A stretch of 64,000 bases of DNA from Naganishia liquefaciens (lineage: Eukaryota > Basidiomycota > Tremellomycetes > Filobasidiales > Filobasidiaceae): positions 148,682-212,681 of the forward strand of contig BLZA01000016.1 in NCBI GenBank assembly GCA_013423385.1, written 5' to 3'. Made by a program: the position numbers and the translations under genes. A model generated the notes under the pieces. That model was not told where the DNA came from and ran no database searches. It worked only from the letters and a program-made list of their open reading frames with translations. This document shows positions 34,038-46,278 of this stretch, one piece after another. The stretch's first letter is position 1; every line of letters begins with the position of its first letter.

Positions 34038-36085
34038 GGTGCACGGTTTGCCGTGAGTGGAAAAGCGTTCGTGCGGTTTAGGCGCGGATTGAGGCTGGGA
34101 ATCAACGTCAGAAACGCGGTGTTTCCCAGGCGTAATTCGAAGGACGGTGGACGGATACGGTCGAGCTTGGGATCCGTGGTCATATTCATCGGCGACTGGG
34201 GATTTATACCTGAATGATTATCATCCGTTTGAGAAGTTGAGCATCCTGATCCGTCGGCTGTCTAGTTTGAGCAGGATTATCCCTCGAGGCCGTTTCACTC
34301 TGTCGGTTGTCGAGTCTCAAGCAAAATTATCCATCGAGATCGCTGATTCATCCTCGGTGGGTCTTATTCAAGATGTTTCTCATCTGCGTTACCGTCTTTC
34401 ACATGGCGAGCGACAGGTCCTATGTAGAACGGTTGGATCCGCGAGACGTCGAATAAAATACAGCAGATGCTGTAGCATTCGAATCCATTCCTAGACGGAA
34501 ATGGCGGAACATAATTTATCTTGCGACGCACATTCGAGCGAGACAAATTAAATACCCATGTGGCGTTTCTGATATCTGAAAAGAGAGTTTGAGACTATCA
34601 ACACGACTGAAGGCGACAGGTATTTTCACGCCTTTGCTCTCGTTGGACCTCCACCCAGGTCTCACACGCTTGACTGCCATTCGCGTACAGAGCCTCAATT
34701 GGCCGTATGGCTATTCTCCTATCTGGGAATGGCGATGTACTTCTCGCTTGACCGAGTAACACGCTGCCTCGGGAGTTACCCCAGGCCCCCAACCTAACCG
34801 ACCGATGAGAGATCTGTGCGATTTCGCACTGGCTTCAAGTATAGCTACACAGCTTGGCATGATTGCAGCCTCGATGCCTTTGAGCAGCTATACGAGCAGG
34901 TGTGAGAGGATTTATGCGAGATCAAGCTATCAGCTCTTTATGAATACAGCTACTTGAATACAGCTTGAATACATGACCCATCGAAGCGCTATCGCAGAAT
35001 CAGAACGCGGGCCACTGCCCGGCGGGTGGAAAAACACCGATGTCTCGCTTTGCGGATGCGTGATCCTGATTACAGGCTCGCCGTTCCACGTGCGCCTTCG
35101 ATCCGATCCGATGGGCATTTAGCCGAGCCGACAGCCGGATGAGCTTTCTCATCCACCTGATAGCTTGCGTGATACTGCACAGCCCCACTTTGTAGGAGGC
35201 AAGCGAGCTGGGTGCCATGGACCAGCTGATGAATCGGGTCACCAGACCGACCACTTTCGCAACTGATCAGCGTTGTCCAAAAGGGCAGAGTGGGAGACGT
35301 CCGTGAATGCGACAGTCATCCAGGTGTAGTAGATCACCGCAATGTGTCTCAGCGTCCGTAAATGTGCACACGGTGCAGCAGTCGCGAGCCGCGACTAGGT
35401 AGCTCTGCGTTCTACTTCTCGATCAGAACTACCGGATTGACGCTGCATTCGGTAGTAGGCTCAAGAAGCTGGGCAGGCGTTACAGCGGTATTTCTCCCGG
35501 GAGCGCGGAACGTCTAGATAAAATATCCGTCGGAGTATTGCTAATCCTCAATATTACGAGAACAGGATGACAAGAGGACGTATATACCGTTCGTGAGCAG
35601 TGCTTACTACGTGTAGGTATCCTTATACGAGGTGAAAGCTGACTGCCTTAGGACGTGCTGTGACGGTCTCGATTAAGCCTTCGCCAGGATCGCATGATGT
35701 TGGCTTCTCGAAACATCGCCTGCACAATGTCACTCAAAGAATAGCTTTCTCCATCAAGGATTTCGTCACGCAAAACCATGTTCTTCTAGAATCCCATACA
35801 ACGATACATGCGCCCTTTCCCCTCGACGCGAATACAAGCGATTTCGGCTGCATGTCACTTCATTTTCAATCGCGTTATCTAAGATCGTATGTCGGCAACA
35901 TGCTCGCGAATAACATTTCGAGACCGCCTGTCGCCACGGCTCGTATGTCCGCGGGTAGGCATGCATCATTGGTTTATCGATCCCGCATTAAGGTGGTATC
36001 GCAGTGTCGGTTGCCGGCTACTACAAAGTATTCGGACGGCCGTGGCTCGTGGTACGATGACTGGCTGTGACCATACTGCTTCGGG
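34038..36085. other. Intergenic region, about 2 kb
   Basis: Upstream of CPL1-like copy 1 and downstream of the HSF-type gene. A 136-codon plus-strand frame at 35,660-36,070 has no domain or splice support. Nothing else identifiable. Confidence 0.4.
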
Positions 36086-38539
36086 TTACCAGCACTCGGG
36101 CTCATCACATTCCTCAATCTTGACCGACATCGCTCCGTCATGGGCTATCCCCGCCCTCGAGGAGCCCCACGTCAAAGGCTCAACCTCTACAAGCACGGCG
36201 TCACTGAGAACCTCGGACATAGTTCCAGCTTCTGATGGGGCCAAGGACTGATCAAAGGAGCGCGCATCAATTCTCGTCTTACATTGAACATCGACCTTCA
36301 TTCCGGCGGAGCTGCACGACTTGCGACTTCGTTCTGGCGTTATCGATCTGGGGGACAAGCTTGCCTTCTCCATGCCCCCAATGCTACCAAGGGCCGCGAT
36401 GCTGATCCGCGAACTATCAATCGATGCGCCGACAATTCCCGGGAGCTCCCGAGCTTGTGACTCATCTTGTTGACCGTGCTGAGGTGCACTGAGGCGCCTT
36501 GGGGAAGCCAAGACACTAGAGGTGTCGTGCCGGTCAAAGGGCGGCAAGGGTAAGGTTGAGTACTCGCCAGCCACCTCAAGCGGTACCGGATGGCAGGGAT
36601 GACTCTGATATCGGGTGTCATTCTTGACGCAAGGAGGCGGGGTGGGATCGCATGGTGGCATTCCAATCAGGCCATCCGCACTGCCATGTGACGCTGGGTC
36701 TCCAGCTTGTGCAGAGGGATCGAATGCGAAAGCGGCTGACGCATTCTCGATGTTTCCCTGCTCTGACGCCGTGCCGAGCAATTGCTGCCAAAACCCTCCA
36801 GGCGGAGCGCGCGAAAGTGTAGGCTCATTGCCACCGTCTTCGCGCCCTACGACACACCTGCTTGCGCCACTCTTCGGCGTGAAAGGATGATAAGGGACGC
36901 TCCTCGGACTGGAAGAGTACATCATGATTCCAGATTTCACAAATGGCATCGGTAGCGTTCCTGCACTCATTTTTCGGATTTTGGTGCCCACTGGTGGAGC
37001 GTTGAGCGGCAAGGGCGTAGAGGCGGCAACTTGAGGTCGTAGAAGCGAGCGCAAAGGGACAGGAATAGGGTCCGGCGTCGTTTTGTCGATGAATTCGTAA
37101 CGCGCTCCTTTGCCGAGCACTGGCAACGGCGCCTTGCCGGAAGTCTTGCGGTTGTAGTTGCGTGGCGCAACGCGACGCTTGTAAGTCATCAGCTGATGAA
37201 TGGTAGATGATCGATCCAATTCACAGTGCGCTGCGAGTCCAGGTCAGCTGATGCTCAATGTATAAGCTCGGTGCCGTACTCCATACCGTCACATTCGCTT
37301 CACGACTGGATTCGCCCTGCTTGACCGACAACTTGCGCATGAAACCGTAGATCTTCAGGAAGAATCAGCATAAAGTATTCAGTCATTCGGATTTGTGACC
37401 CACGTTCAATTGTCTGCTGAAACTTGCAAACTTGTTCTGCTTATAGACCAGCGGCAAAATGCGCGCTTCCAAGGCTTTAGCGCCCTGGATGATGATTTGA
37501 CGACCGTCTTTATCCCAATGAAGGATCTGAGATCTGGTCAACGACAAATAGAGGCCGATCACCAACTAGGACGTACGTTTTGGTACGCTGGGTCGGCCAG
37601 TACACTGTCCACCTGTCAGCCAAGGATGCGGGCTGGGGTGAGCACGACTCACTCGTAGAGCTTCGTCAAGAAATTCGGACCAATATTTGTTTCTGCTCGC
37701 TTCCTCTTCGGTGACGAAATGAAGCACTTTGCTGTTTCCGTTCCGGTTACAGGCGGTTTGCAACTGGCTTCATCGCGCATTTTTCTTTTATTCGGCGATG
37801 AATCATTCCCGGACGTAACGCTTCTTGCCAATGGCGAGGTCACGAACAGGGAAGAGCTTTTGGATGCCGTAAGTGGTGCTTGCGTTCCTGATGATGAGCT
37901 TGGTGACCCGCGCGCGAGGGATGATGGGGCAGCAATGGCGACGCGATTCAACCCGAAATAGGCAGCTTGAGCCGAAATGCCTTGATCAGACGAAGACCTC
38001 GAATTCACCGTTGTTGCCGTATCAAATCTGTTTTCTGCTGGAACAAGTTGTAGACGTTGATAGTGCGACAAGGGCGAAACGCTGAGCGGGTTTCCATATT
38101 GCGGGTACGGGTGCGCCTGAGTAATTGTGACAGGCGATTGATTGGGAGTCGGACGATGGGAGGGGATCCCGTAAGCAGTATGTACAGGATCCCATGAAAA
38201 GGTTCGTCGACTTTGAACTGGTGCCGCAGGAGGGAGGTTGAAAGCGAATGGAGTGGGCGTTTCCTCCCTCTTATGCTGTGGCAGCGTGTTGAGAAGTGGA
38301 TTTGTCGTGTCTAGCGGGACCTTGGCGATTGCTGGAGCGTGGATTTCCAGCGGACCGTGCGTCATGTGTCTGGGATCTACGGCTCGCATAGTGATCGAGT
38401 GTCCCCAATATGGTCCTGGGATCGCGTTCGGGGTAGTTGGTCCAGCTAGAAATGCCGCAGTCTGTCGGATGGGCGTTGATAGGTTCCCAGGATTGACCGT
38501 CATTGGTCGTGCCCAGTCCTCAGACGATGTTGAGAGCAT
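36086..38539 (-). CDS. HSF-type transcription factor with DNA-binding domain split by a 36-nt micro-exon
   Basis: Five exons (38539-37653, 37612-37577, 37533-37404, 37352-37280, 37230-36086) give 756 residues. The first about 290 residues are Ser/Pro-rich with a nuclear-localisation-like SSPKRKRAE. The HSF-type winged-helix domain follows: NFLTKLYE, a micro-exon (WTVYWPTQRTKT), ILHWDKDGRQIIIQ, LPLVYKQNKFASFSRQLNIY, GFMRKLS, and the closing NVTVWTHCELDRSS. LPxxxKxNxFxSFxRQLNxYGF is the family signature. No obvious HR-A/B coiled-coil trimerisation region follows directly, so it may be an Sfl1-like or divergent HSF-domain regulator, not canonical Hsf1. A short upstream coding exon is possible because a GTGAGT-to-AACAG intron precedes EDEADDLVSM in frame with the ATG used here. 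Confidence 0.87.
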
Positions 38540-40028
38540 GCTGACGAGGTCATCAGCTTCATCCTCGACCTGTTTGCAGATATGTGGTACTCACGTCACA
38601 GTAGGAAACAACAAAAGATCAAAGCGCTAATATTTCGACCAGCAGGTGTTTTGATGAAGCTACAATGTGGAAAGTCAATCAGCACGATGTACCATTGCTA
38701 CAATTCGTGACACGGAGATCCTTATAGTATGCATCGAATCTGAGGTGCCAACAATCTCTTAATGTATCCATATCGGTCCTCCCATACGAGAATCGCATCA
38801 CCCCTGTTGAAAGGTGTCGACCAGCCAAACACAGGGCGATCGGTTGTAATATCGCATCTCGTGCTCCTTTCAAGAAGGCATGCCGGAACGCCATAGCGAG
38901 ATCCGACTGGTACTCACCAATCAGAGTATCGCTGTTTCCTTTGTTTTGGACCTGAAGTCTTGAACAGAACGTTGCGGAGAAGCGCTAATATTGCCTTCGA
39001 ACCAATCAAAAGGAGACCCAGAAGGCGAGAATTACTACTGATCGAGAGAGGCACGAGGATCAGTCATCCACCTCCCCAGAAGCGCAGATACGCACAGAAA
39101 TTATTCTGACGCTCCTTTCAATCATCGGTGCAGAGAGAAGACGAGAGAGCCCTGTAAAGAGCCCACTATATACTAGTTTTCTCCGTCATAAATGCAATGC
39201 CGGATGATTTCCTCTCGAATTGACCATGCTGTGCGAAGTGTCTGATGCGGGATCCTCGCATCGAAACAGGTCCGTTCACGTCGCAATACCAGTAATCTGT
39301 CCCCTGTGCGGTGCTGAAACGTTCTTCTGTGCCTTGGAATACTGGAACGATTTGATGCGTTGATTCCTGGAGTGATCGACCACATTGGGCGTGCAAGCAT
39401 CATCTTATCAGATACTCTTGTCTGATTCACAAATCAAGCAACCAGGACGCAGATCTTGCCCTTCTGAAAAACCGCAGTGCAGTGCAGACAAAAAAACGAA
39501 GAGGAGTGGCCGATGTAAGATGCCTCAATACCTCATTCGGGAAATTCTAGCCCTCGACCGAGGGTAACGTCACTCCGAGAGGTCCTTCCAACGAGCTCTT
39601 CGATGTCAGAACCCCTCCTTTGATTGATGCTCCATAGAAGCGCTTTCGATGTTTCAAGAATCACATTGAGGGAGCTTGGGCTTTTTTTCCTCGTGTGCGC
39701 TCGTCGGGGAGCTTCTAGCGCGGCAGCTGCAACGAGTCTGTGCTACGAGTTGCCTTTTAGCTGTTGCCTTTTATAGCGTTTGTCGAAAGTTGACGAACCC
39801 AAAGTGTCAAGATAGGGTATCATCCGGTGCCTTCAGCCTTACTGCAGCGAATCAGAACCGACATTTTTGTGCCGTGTGGTGCAGCCAGCCCTCTACCATC
39901 CGGGTGATCTTGGGCTGAATGCGCTCAACAAGAAGCCTCAGACGTCGACGGTGGACATAGTCTATGCATGCAACAAATAAGGGTAGACAGGGTATTCACA
40001 ACCCACCTGGCGGATGTCCCACGTACTA
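38540..40028. other. Intergenic region, about 1.5 kb
   Basis: It holds the HSF-type gene promoter and the 3' flank of the F-box-type gene. No coding, RNA or repeat feature recognised. Confidence 0.4.
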
Positions 40029-41645
40029 TCAAAGGCTAACAACTTCATACCTCACATTACTGATACCATATTCGCTGCGTGCAAAGCTCCTCTCATACTC
40101 CTGCTGAAGGTCTTGCAGCTGCCTCCTCTGCTCCTCGCTCGTGCCCGTCAGGGCTTCTTCATCCTGCTCGCATATCCAAGCGTATCGATGAAGCTCCGTA
40201 AAAGAGCGTACGTCGAACTCGCCTTCGAGCCATCCCGATAGCTCAGATTCTCCATCACGAAGGTCCTTCGCGTCTTTCTGATCAACTCTATACTTCATTT
40301 TGACGAGATCGACTGGCATTTTCCGGGCAGATAAAAGATCGCAAAACTTGACATCCAGATCGAAGCTGGGGACCGGCGATTTCGAGGCTCCACGAATACG
40401 CTCGATGGCTTGCATTACGCTATTCATGTCTACGGGAGCGAGATTCTTTTTGAGCACCCATTCGCCGTGCCTATGTTGTTGGAAAGACGCCAACGGCAAG
40501 CCCCGATTTTTATCTCTCGCGGCATAAACAATACAAAGTTCAATCTTGCAAAGTGTGGTCTTGCCAATTGTCTCGCAGAGCTTTTGCAGTGCGTCCTGCT
40601 GTGCGAGTATAGACAAGTCTTCAGCGTCCTGCGACTGTGAATTCGTTATTGACTTGCCCAGAGATCCCAATTAGTAAGATATTCAGTCCTTAGCAGAGGC
40701 TCCACATAAACGCAAAGCTTGAGAAGTTCCAGCGACGGCCACGTTCTGGTGAGCGGATTCAACCACTCAAAAATAGGGTTTTCCGCAGTGATGCGATTGC
40801 CCCTCGAATCATGCCCATCCCACCAGTCCTCGAAAACCGATATGTTGAGGTGGAGTTTTCGTAGATTGGTAGAGTTGAGCGGTCGGAGAATGATCGTCAA
40901 CAACTCAGAATTGTGAGCTTCCGTCTCTCTGATACATGTGCGGGGCAATCGGATACAGAGCTCTCGGATACCATTACGGGTGCGCTCCTCAGCTGGGCAG
41001 GTCGGTTGCTGAAATGTCAGGGCAGCCAGTTGTCGGCCTTTATGGTGCATCGGGCAGCTTGCGAAGTCGAGGTTTAAACTCTCGAGTTCAGGATAGCATT
41101 GCAGCTGATTGAAGAGTGAATCGTGTGGCAGCTGACGAGGTTGGGACAACGTCGGTCTATTTTCCGATGACGACCATTTGAAGGCCACATTGGCGGTTCT
41201 GTGAGATCAAGGACGGAAGTGTCAACAGACACTAGATCAACACGGCTATCATTGCCGGTATGACAAACACTCACCTAACGGCAGCGGTGATCACATGGCT
41301 CCTCGTCCTCAAAATGCCCTCGGCGGTCCTCCACAAGTAGAGCCTTGACAAGTAACCGGATTTGCCGACACAGTCCCGAAAGTACGAATGCGAAATCGCG
41401 AAGTGAAAAAGATCTTGTCCACAGCCGCTATGCCCTTGTCCGGCCTCTGTCAAGGATTCTTGAACGGATCCTGCATCATCAGCGCATAGGCAGATATGCT
41501 TTGATACAGAGTTGAGGCTCGACGACTGATCGATGTCGCGGCTCACGATGTGCAGGACGATCAGATGAATGATCTCCGGAGGCAGGTTGAGAATGGCTGT
41601 CATCTTGAGCTGAGAAGGGAGAGAAAGGACGCCGATCAGTGACAT
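40029..41645 (-). CDS. F-box-type protein, 492 aa, intact copy
   Basis: Three exons (41645-41275, 41198-40658, 40595-40029). The N-terminus has an F-box-like start, ILNLPPEIIHLIVLHIVS. A middle region with leucine-rich features follows (LESLNLDF, IRELCIRLP, LRKLHLNISVFEDWW, LELLKLCVYVEP). The C-terminal region is helical and charged (EEQRRQLQDLQQEYERSF). The exon 2/3 junction uses a GC-AG intron: GCAAGT at 40657-40652 to CAGCAG at 40596. Without it, the frame stops after WASQ. The neighbouring pseudogene has a GTAAGT donor at the equivalent place, which supports the site. If a true F-box protein, it would be an SCF ubiquitin-ligase adaptor. Basidiomycetes often carry many fast-evolving members. 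The ATG at 41645 is used; an in-frame ATG just before TAILNLPP is an alternative. Confidence 0.72.
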
Positions 41646-42310
41646 CTTAGAGGCGAAACTCGTCCCTCTCACGATAGCGGTAAGGTCGATCTGGCAACCC
41701 GGTCAGGATTCAAGGCCGGCTCTTGACGAGATAGTACAATCCTCCTATTGGGCGAATTATCACAATTCTCCTATCACGCGAAGCACCGCGAACCCGGAGC
41801 CGATTTAGCCGATGAGGGATAGCGAGCCTTTGATGATCATCGGGGTCCGAGAGATGCCTTAATTATTTGGGAGAAGGCTTTACGATGAACAGATTGCTGT
41901 GTGCTTGCATATTCACTCCATTGCATGATCGCTTTCGCTGTTGCGCGCTGGCTCGGGCCGGCTCAATCAATCAATCCGGGCCCAGACGAACGCCGTTCCC
42001 TGAGTCACGAGCGCTGCCACGCATCAGCTACGAAGATGAGCCGACTATTGCGTGGAGTCTAACGAGCGTAGGAACAGGGGGCAACCGTGTTGTCTTACTG
42101 TTCAGACATACTCGATCTCCGGAGCGAAGCGCTTCCTACACTCTCCTATCCTTGACGAGAAGCTTCGCCCGTTCCTGAGAAGGTGCTTATTTAGGGACCC
42201 ACTTCTAACGATTTAGGAGATTCCCATTATGAGTTCCATATGCACAAGTTGGCATCAAAGCTCTGAGAAACGTCTTTTATACTTTGTTTCTGTATCGGCA
42301 TACCATTGCG
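41646..42310. other. Intergenic region between F-box-type gene and its pseudogene
   Basis: 665 bp; promoter space of the intact gene. Nothing identifiable. Confidence 0.35.
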
Positions 42311-43843
42311 TTAAGCATTGTCGGAGGTATTTTCCGTAAACGCACGAGTATACTCGTGTCGCAGTTCTCGCACACGGTTCACGTATCCTTGACCCCAAGT
42401 CCCCACAAGATCTGGATCCTCATCATTCATCCAGGCAAGTCGATGAACCGCCTTGAGCGCCTTTGCTTTGATGTAAATATCGAGATCATGGGATTTCGCA
42501 GACTCTCCCGTGGACTGCCTATCCAGATTGTGACTGTAGTCTTGATTCTCAGTGCAATAGCGTATCTTGATCAGACCCACCGATACTCCTTCTATGCCTC
42601 TCAGATCGCGATACCTGAAGAATATATATTGAGACCGGGTACCGGGATCTTTTTGACCACTCGCATGTTGTCAATGCGCTCTGGCACACAATGTTTCTCT
42701 GTTGGGGCAATACTGTCCTTGAGGATCCAAGACCGATGGCTGGTCTGCTGAAGGGCTTCCAGGGGAATAGCATGACTACCGTAACCCTCAGTGAGGACGG
42801 CACAGAGCTGGATCTTGCGGGCCCTATATCCGGCAAACTTCGAGCAAAGTTGTTCCATTGTGTCTCGCGGTACTCGCCAGAATGGATAATCTAATCCTCA
42901 AAGAGACGAATTTGACTTACCCATGGCGTCCATCCCCATGACACTACCAAAATCATACTGAGGTTCCAGATGTACACATATTTTGAAATTGTCGACACGT
43001 CTGAAAAGATCGGGAAACGAATCGAAGAACCTGACGATAGGGTTGTCCGCAGTCAATTGTCTGTTTCCCGTGGCAGACGCGCTCTACCCGTCAACCCAGA
43101 TCGAGATGGCGATTTGTAGTTGCAGGAGCTTTGAAAGTTTGAGCGCGCCAGCAACAGCAGAAAGCAGCGTCAAATTGGACTCCAACTCCCTGACACATCG
43201 TTGAGGTGATTCGATGCGTAGGTGCTTGATGCTGTGGTATTCATTCTCCTCGAGAAATGCAAAATAGTGTGGAAGCCCAAAGGTCGAGAGATCCATTGAG
43301 TCGAGAGCCGAGAAATCCAGAATTACGCGATCAAGCAAAGGAAAGCGTCGTGGATATCGATGAGCAAAGCCTATGCAAAATGGCAATGCGCGCCCGAATG
43401 TAACCGGGAAAGGAACGTAGTCAACGTTAGCGGTTCTGCAGGATGTAGATGGGTAGAAGGTACATCAGCAAAACAACGAGAGCTGGAATGATCAGCTTGA
43501 CTTGCCGAATAGCAAAACAGATCGTCCTCTGTGCGAATGGGGGGATCGCAGAGGTTCCAGCCCACAAGTGAACTGTTTCACACAGACCGGACTGCTCCAT
43601 AGAACGCTTGAGGTATGGATGCGATAATGCAAACTGGACGACGTCTTGTATGTTCGCACGTAGGTACAAAGCCGAAATTGGCAATTGTCGCCGAGATGAA
43701 CCTGCTTCAACGGCACATGGGACAAGGGAATGAGAGGGGGAAGGCTCATTCGACAGCTGACAGGAACACAGGGAATAGCAGTAATCACATGTATATATAT
43801 GCAGTATCTTGATCGACCGGACCAAGCGATGCCACGGCATCAA
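42311..43843 (-). pseudogene. Decayed paralog of the adjacent F-box-type gene
   Basis: It aligns along its length with the intact gene 0.7 kb away. QFALSHPYLKRSMEQSGL matches FHFAISHSYFRDCVGKSGY. The first intron acceptor is conserved (CAG then ACCGCTAACGT). LRIESPQRCVRELE, ICVHLEPQ and DTMEQLCSKFA match the equivalents in the intact copy, and LRHEYTRAF matches LQQEYERSF. Breaks: an in-frame TAG at 43086-43084, between WVDG and SASATGNRQLTADNP, where the intact copy reads through GHDSRGNRITAENP; and a frameshift near 42,601-42,605 between NIYSS and YRDL. The F-box itself is not recognisable at the 5' end. Donor sites otherwise look functional, so loss is fairly recent. Confidence 0.75.
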
Positions 43844-44280
43844 GGCTTTTTTCGATCATGAATGGCCAAAGGACTTTTCTGGCTTGTTGAAATCCCCTTC
43901 TGCTGGAAAGTCCGCCGACTGGACATCTAAACCCATACAAGCCCATTAGATCAATCGGTGGGCGATCGTCCGAACGCAATTCAGAAACAGGAAGTATATC
44001 CGTCCATTGATGAAGTCCGCCAATCGAGATCTCTTGGACCGAATGGTCAATGTGAAGTCCGAGAATCCTTTCTTGCGTTTGGCGGATCGATGCAAAATTG
44101 TAAAAAAAGAATTTAACGGAGGAACAGTGATAAGACAGAATCCCAAGGTGTTCTGCCACTGTGGTCAAGCCTACCCCCCCATTCGCGTTGACGCAACAGA
44201 CATGGCATATTCCCGAGCGTCGTACTGATACAAAGCCGGATTACTGGATCCGCCCATTTTCATCTACCATCAATCAAAGC
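43844..44280. other. Region downstream of eIF3l
   Basis: A 127-codon minus-strand frame (44168-43785) has LRR-like wording (HSVQEISIGGLHQW) and may be a further F-box-family remnant belonging to the pseudogene's 5' side. I cannot align it with confidence. Confidence 0.3.
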
Positions 44281-46278
44281 CTAGCGGGCCCACGGGCTTC
44301 CACCCGTCTTGGCTGGCGCACCTGTCCTCGGTGGCTGTCGAGCGCCCGCGGCACCGCGCTGTCCCTGCTTGGCATCTGCTGTCACAGCATTGGCTTGTCC
44401 TGGACGTGTGATTGGCAAGGGTGCCGACCGGATGGTCTCGAGGACACGCTGGGCGTGTTCGGCGTTTCTAAAAGACGGGTCAGGTCCATGCCCCGAAAGG
44501 AAGCGTCCGCAAAACGTACCGAATGAAGTATCCCGCGAATCGCTTGTTTATCGTTGTCTCGGCAACAGAGACGGCGTCCTGTGTACAATCAGCATCAGCA
44601 GCATCCCTCGAATGACGCGCCGCGCAGACTCACGTTGTTGATGGTAAAGTCCAGGTTTCCAACATTCAGCCTCTCGCCATCCAGCAACGATCCCTCCTTG
44701 CAGCCGTACGTCCTGCTCGCCGTCTTCAGGTTCATCATCTTCTCCAACACGGCATCCTCATCCTCGTCCAAAAAGCTCGCCAGCTTGGCAGCATCAATCG
44801 ACGTGTACAGCTTCAAGAACGATCGCATCGTCGGCGCCGCGAGCGAAGCCTTGACACCGGCGAGGAAAACATCGGCGTGACGCGTGTGCGGGTCGATCGT
44901 CGATTCCTCGGCGGCCCACGCCTGGAGGTGGTCTTCGTTCTCGTACGGAGGTGCGATCGGGGAAAGGAACTTGGGTGCGGCAGAGAGGTAGAGGTCACGG
45001 TAGACGGGAAGAGCGTCTTCACCGCCGCGCTGCATGGCCGTCAACTGTTCGCCGTACTTTTCACGCATAGCCGACATGGTGCCTTCGTCGACGGGTCCGG
45101 GCGCAAGAGTGGTCGAGATGGCGAGGAGGGCGTACATTCGGTCACATTGACGCGAGATCTGCGGACAGAGTCAGTATATGCCTTTGACTTGGTGAGGTCG
45201 CACAACTTACTGAACCATACTGGTAAGACCGGGTATGGAAAGACTTCATTCGGTTGAAGTAGATCAAGGCGGAGACGAAAGACCGGATGGCATCGTGGAA
45301 TCGTCCCAACGTCATGTAGGCGAATCCGACGTGGTAGTAGGTGCTGATATGGCAGGCGGTGATCTTGGTGAACAAGGCCTCGCTCGACAGCTCAACGTTG
45401 ACGAGCGTCTGCAATGCCAACGTGGGGTCACCGATCAAGACGTGCACACGAAGCAGACAGATCAAGGAAAAGTATCCCAAGTTTCGGTACAGCGGCTTGG
45501 CGCCGTATGCGCCTGCAATCTCGGCCACACGTTCGGCCGATTCGCCCGCACGCTCGGCGGCGAGCTGTTCGTTGATGCGCGATCGCTGGACGAGCGAGTA
45601 GAGGACGTTGAGGACCGAGTAGCAGCTCCAGATCTGCGGGTTCTCGGCCAACAGGGCTTTTTCGTCTTCCGTCTTCTTGCTGATCTCGGCGCGCCACGCG
45701 GTAAAGGACTGGAATTGGTAGACGAATTCATCGAGCATGTCCCAGAGCCATTGGATCGGCAAGTCGAGGGCGATCGGTTCATCCGAGTTGAGGAGCAGGT
45801 TGAACAATTCGCAAATGTTTTCGTACGACTCGAATCGGTCGTTGACGTTGGGCTCCAACTTGGCGTAGACGTGTCGGAAGTAGAGTTCCCGGTAGAGCGT
45901 CAAGAAGACCTGATCTCCGCCCACCAATCCACTCAGTAGCTCCGCCTCGGGCCACTCGGAATCCGCATAGTACTGCGCCGTCAACCTGTTCCATCCACCT
46001 TCATACATGCTCGAGATCTGCGCCGAGTCATTTCCGACAATGGCCTGGTGGAAGGCGACGATGAATCGCTTGACGTCATCGGGGACCTGCTCGAGCTGCG
46101 TCCGACGCTCCTCTTCGAGCTCCTTGGCGTAGTCTCCGTTACCCTCGGGCACACCTCCATGCTCGTCAATGTATTGCGCGTAGTTGCCCGTCGAGACGCC
46201 CGGAGCGCTCGTGTCCATGGACGCCGGAAGCAGCGATTCCGGGTCGGCGGTGGCGTCGGCGTAGTACTGTTGGGCCAT
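44281..46278 (-). CDS. Eukaryotic translation initiation factor 3 subunit L
   Basis: eIF3l is a PCI-domain subunit of the eIF3 complex, which organises 43S pre-initiation complexes on the 40S ribosome. Four exons (46278-45211, 45158-44634, 44578-44520, 44467-44281) give 612 residues. Family blocks seen: [77 protein letters not shown], then [20 protein letters not shown]. The C-terminal PCI part has [17 protein letters not shown] and [13 protein letters not shown]. The C-terminal tail after the last domain is Gly/Pro/Ala-rich and ends [14 protein letters not shown] is used as the start; the upstream in-frame ATG would add 20 basic residues. This subunit is absent from budding yeast but usual in basidiomycetes. 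Confidence 0.95.

Noticed and set aside
35660-36070. 136-codon plus-strand open frame as a gene
   Set aside because: No domain, no splice signals, ordinary composition.
45235-45939. 234-codon plus-strand open frame inside eIF3l
   Set aside because: Antisense shadow of the conserved eIF3l exon.
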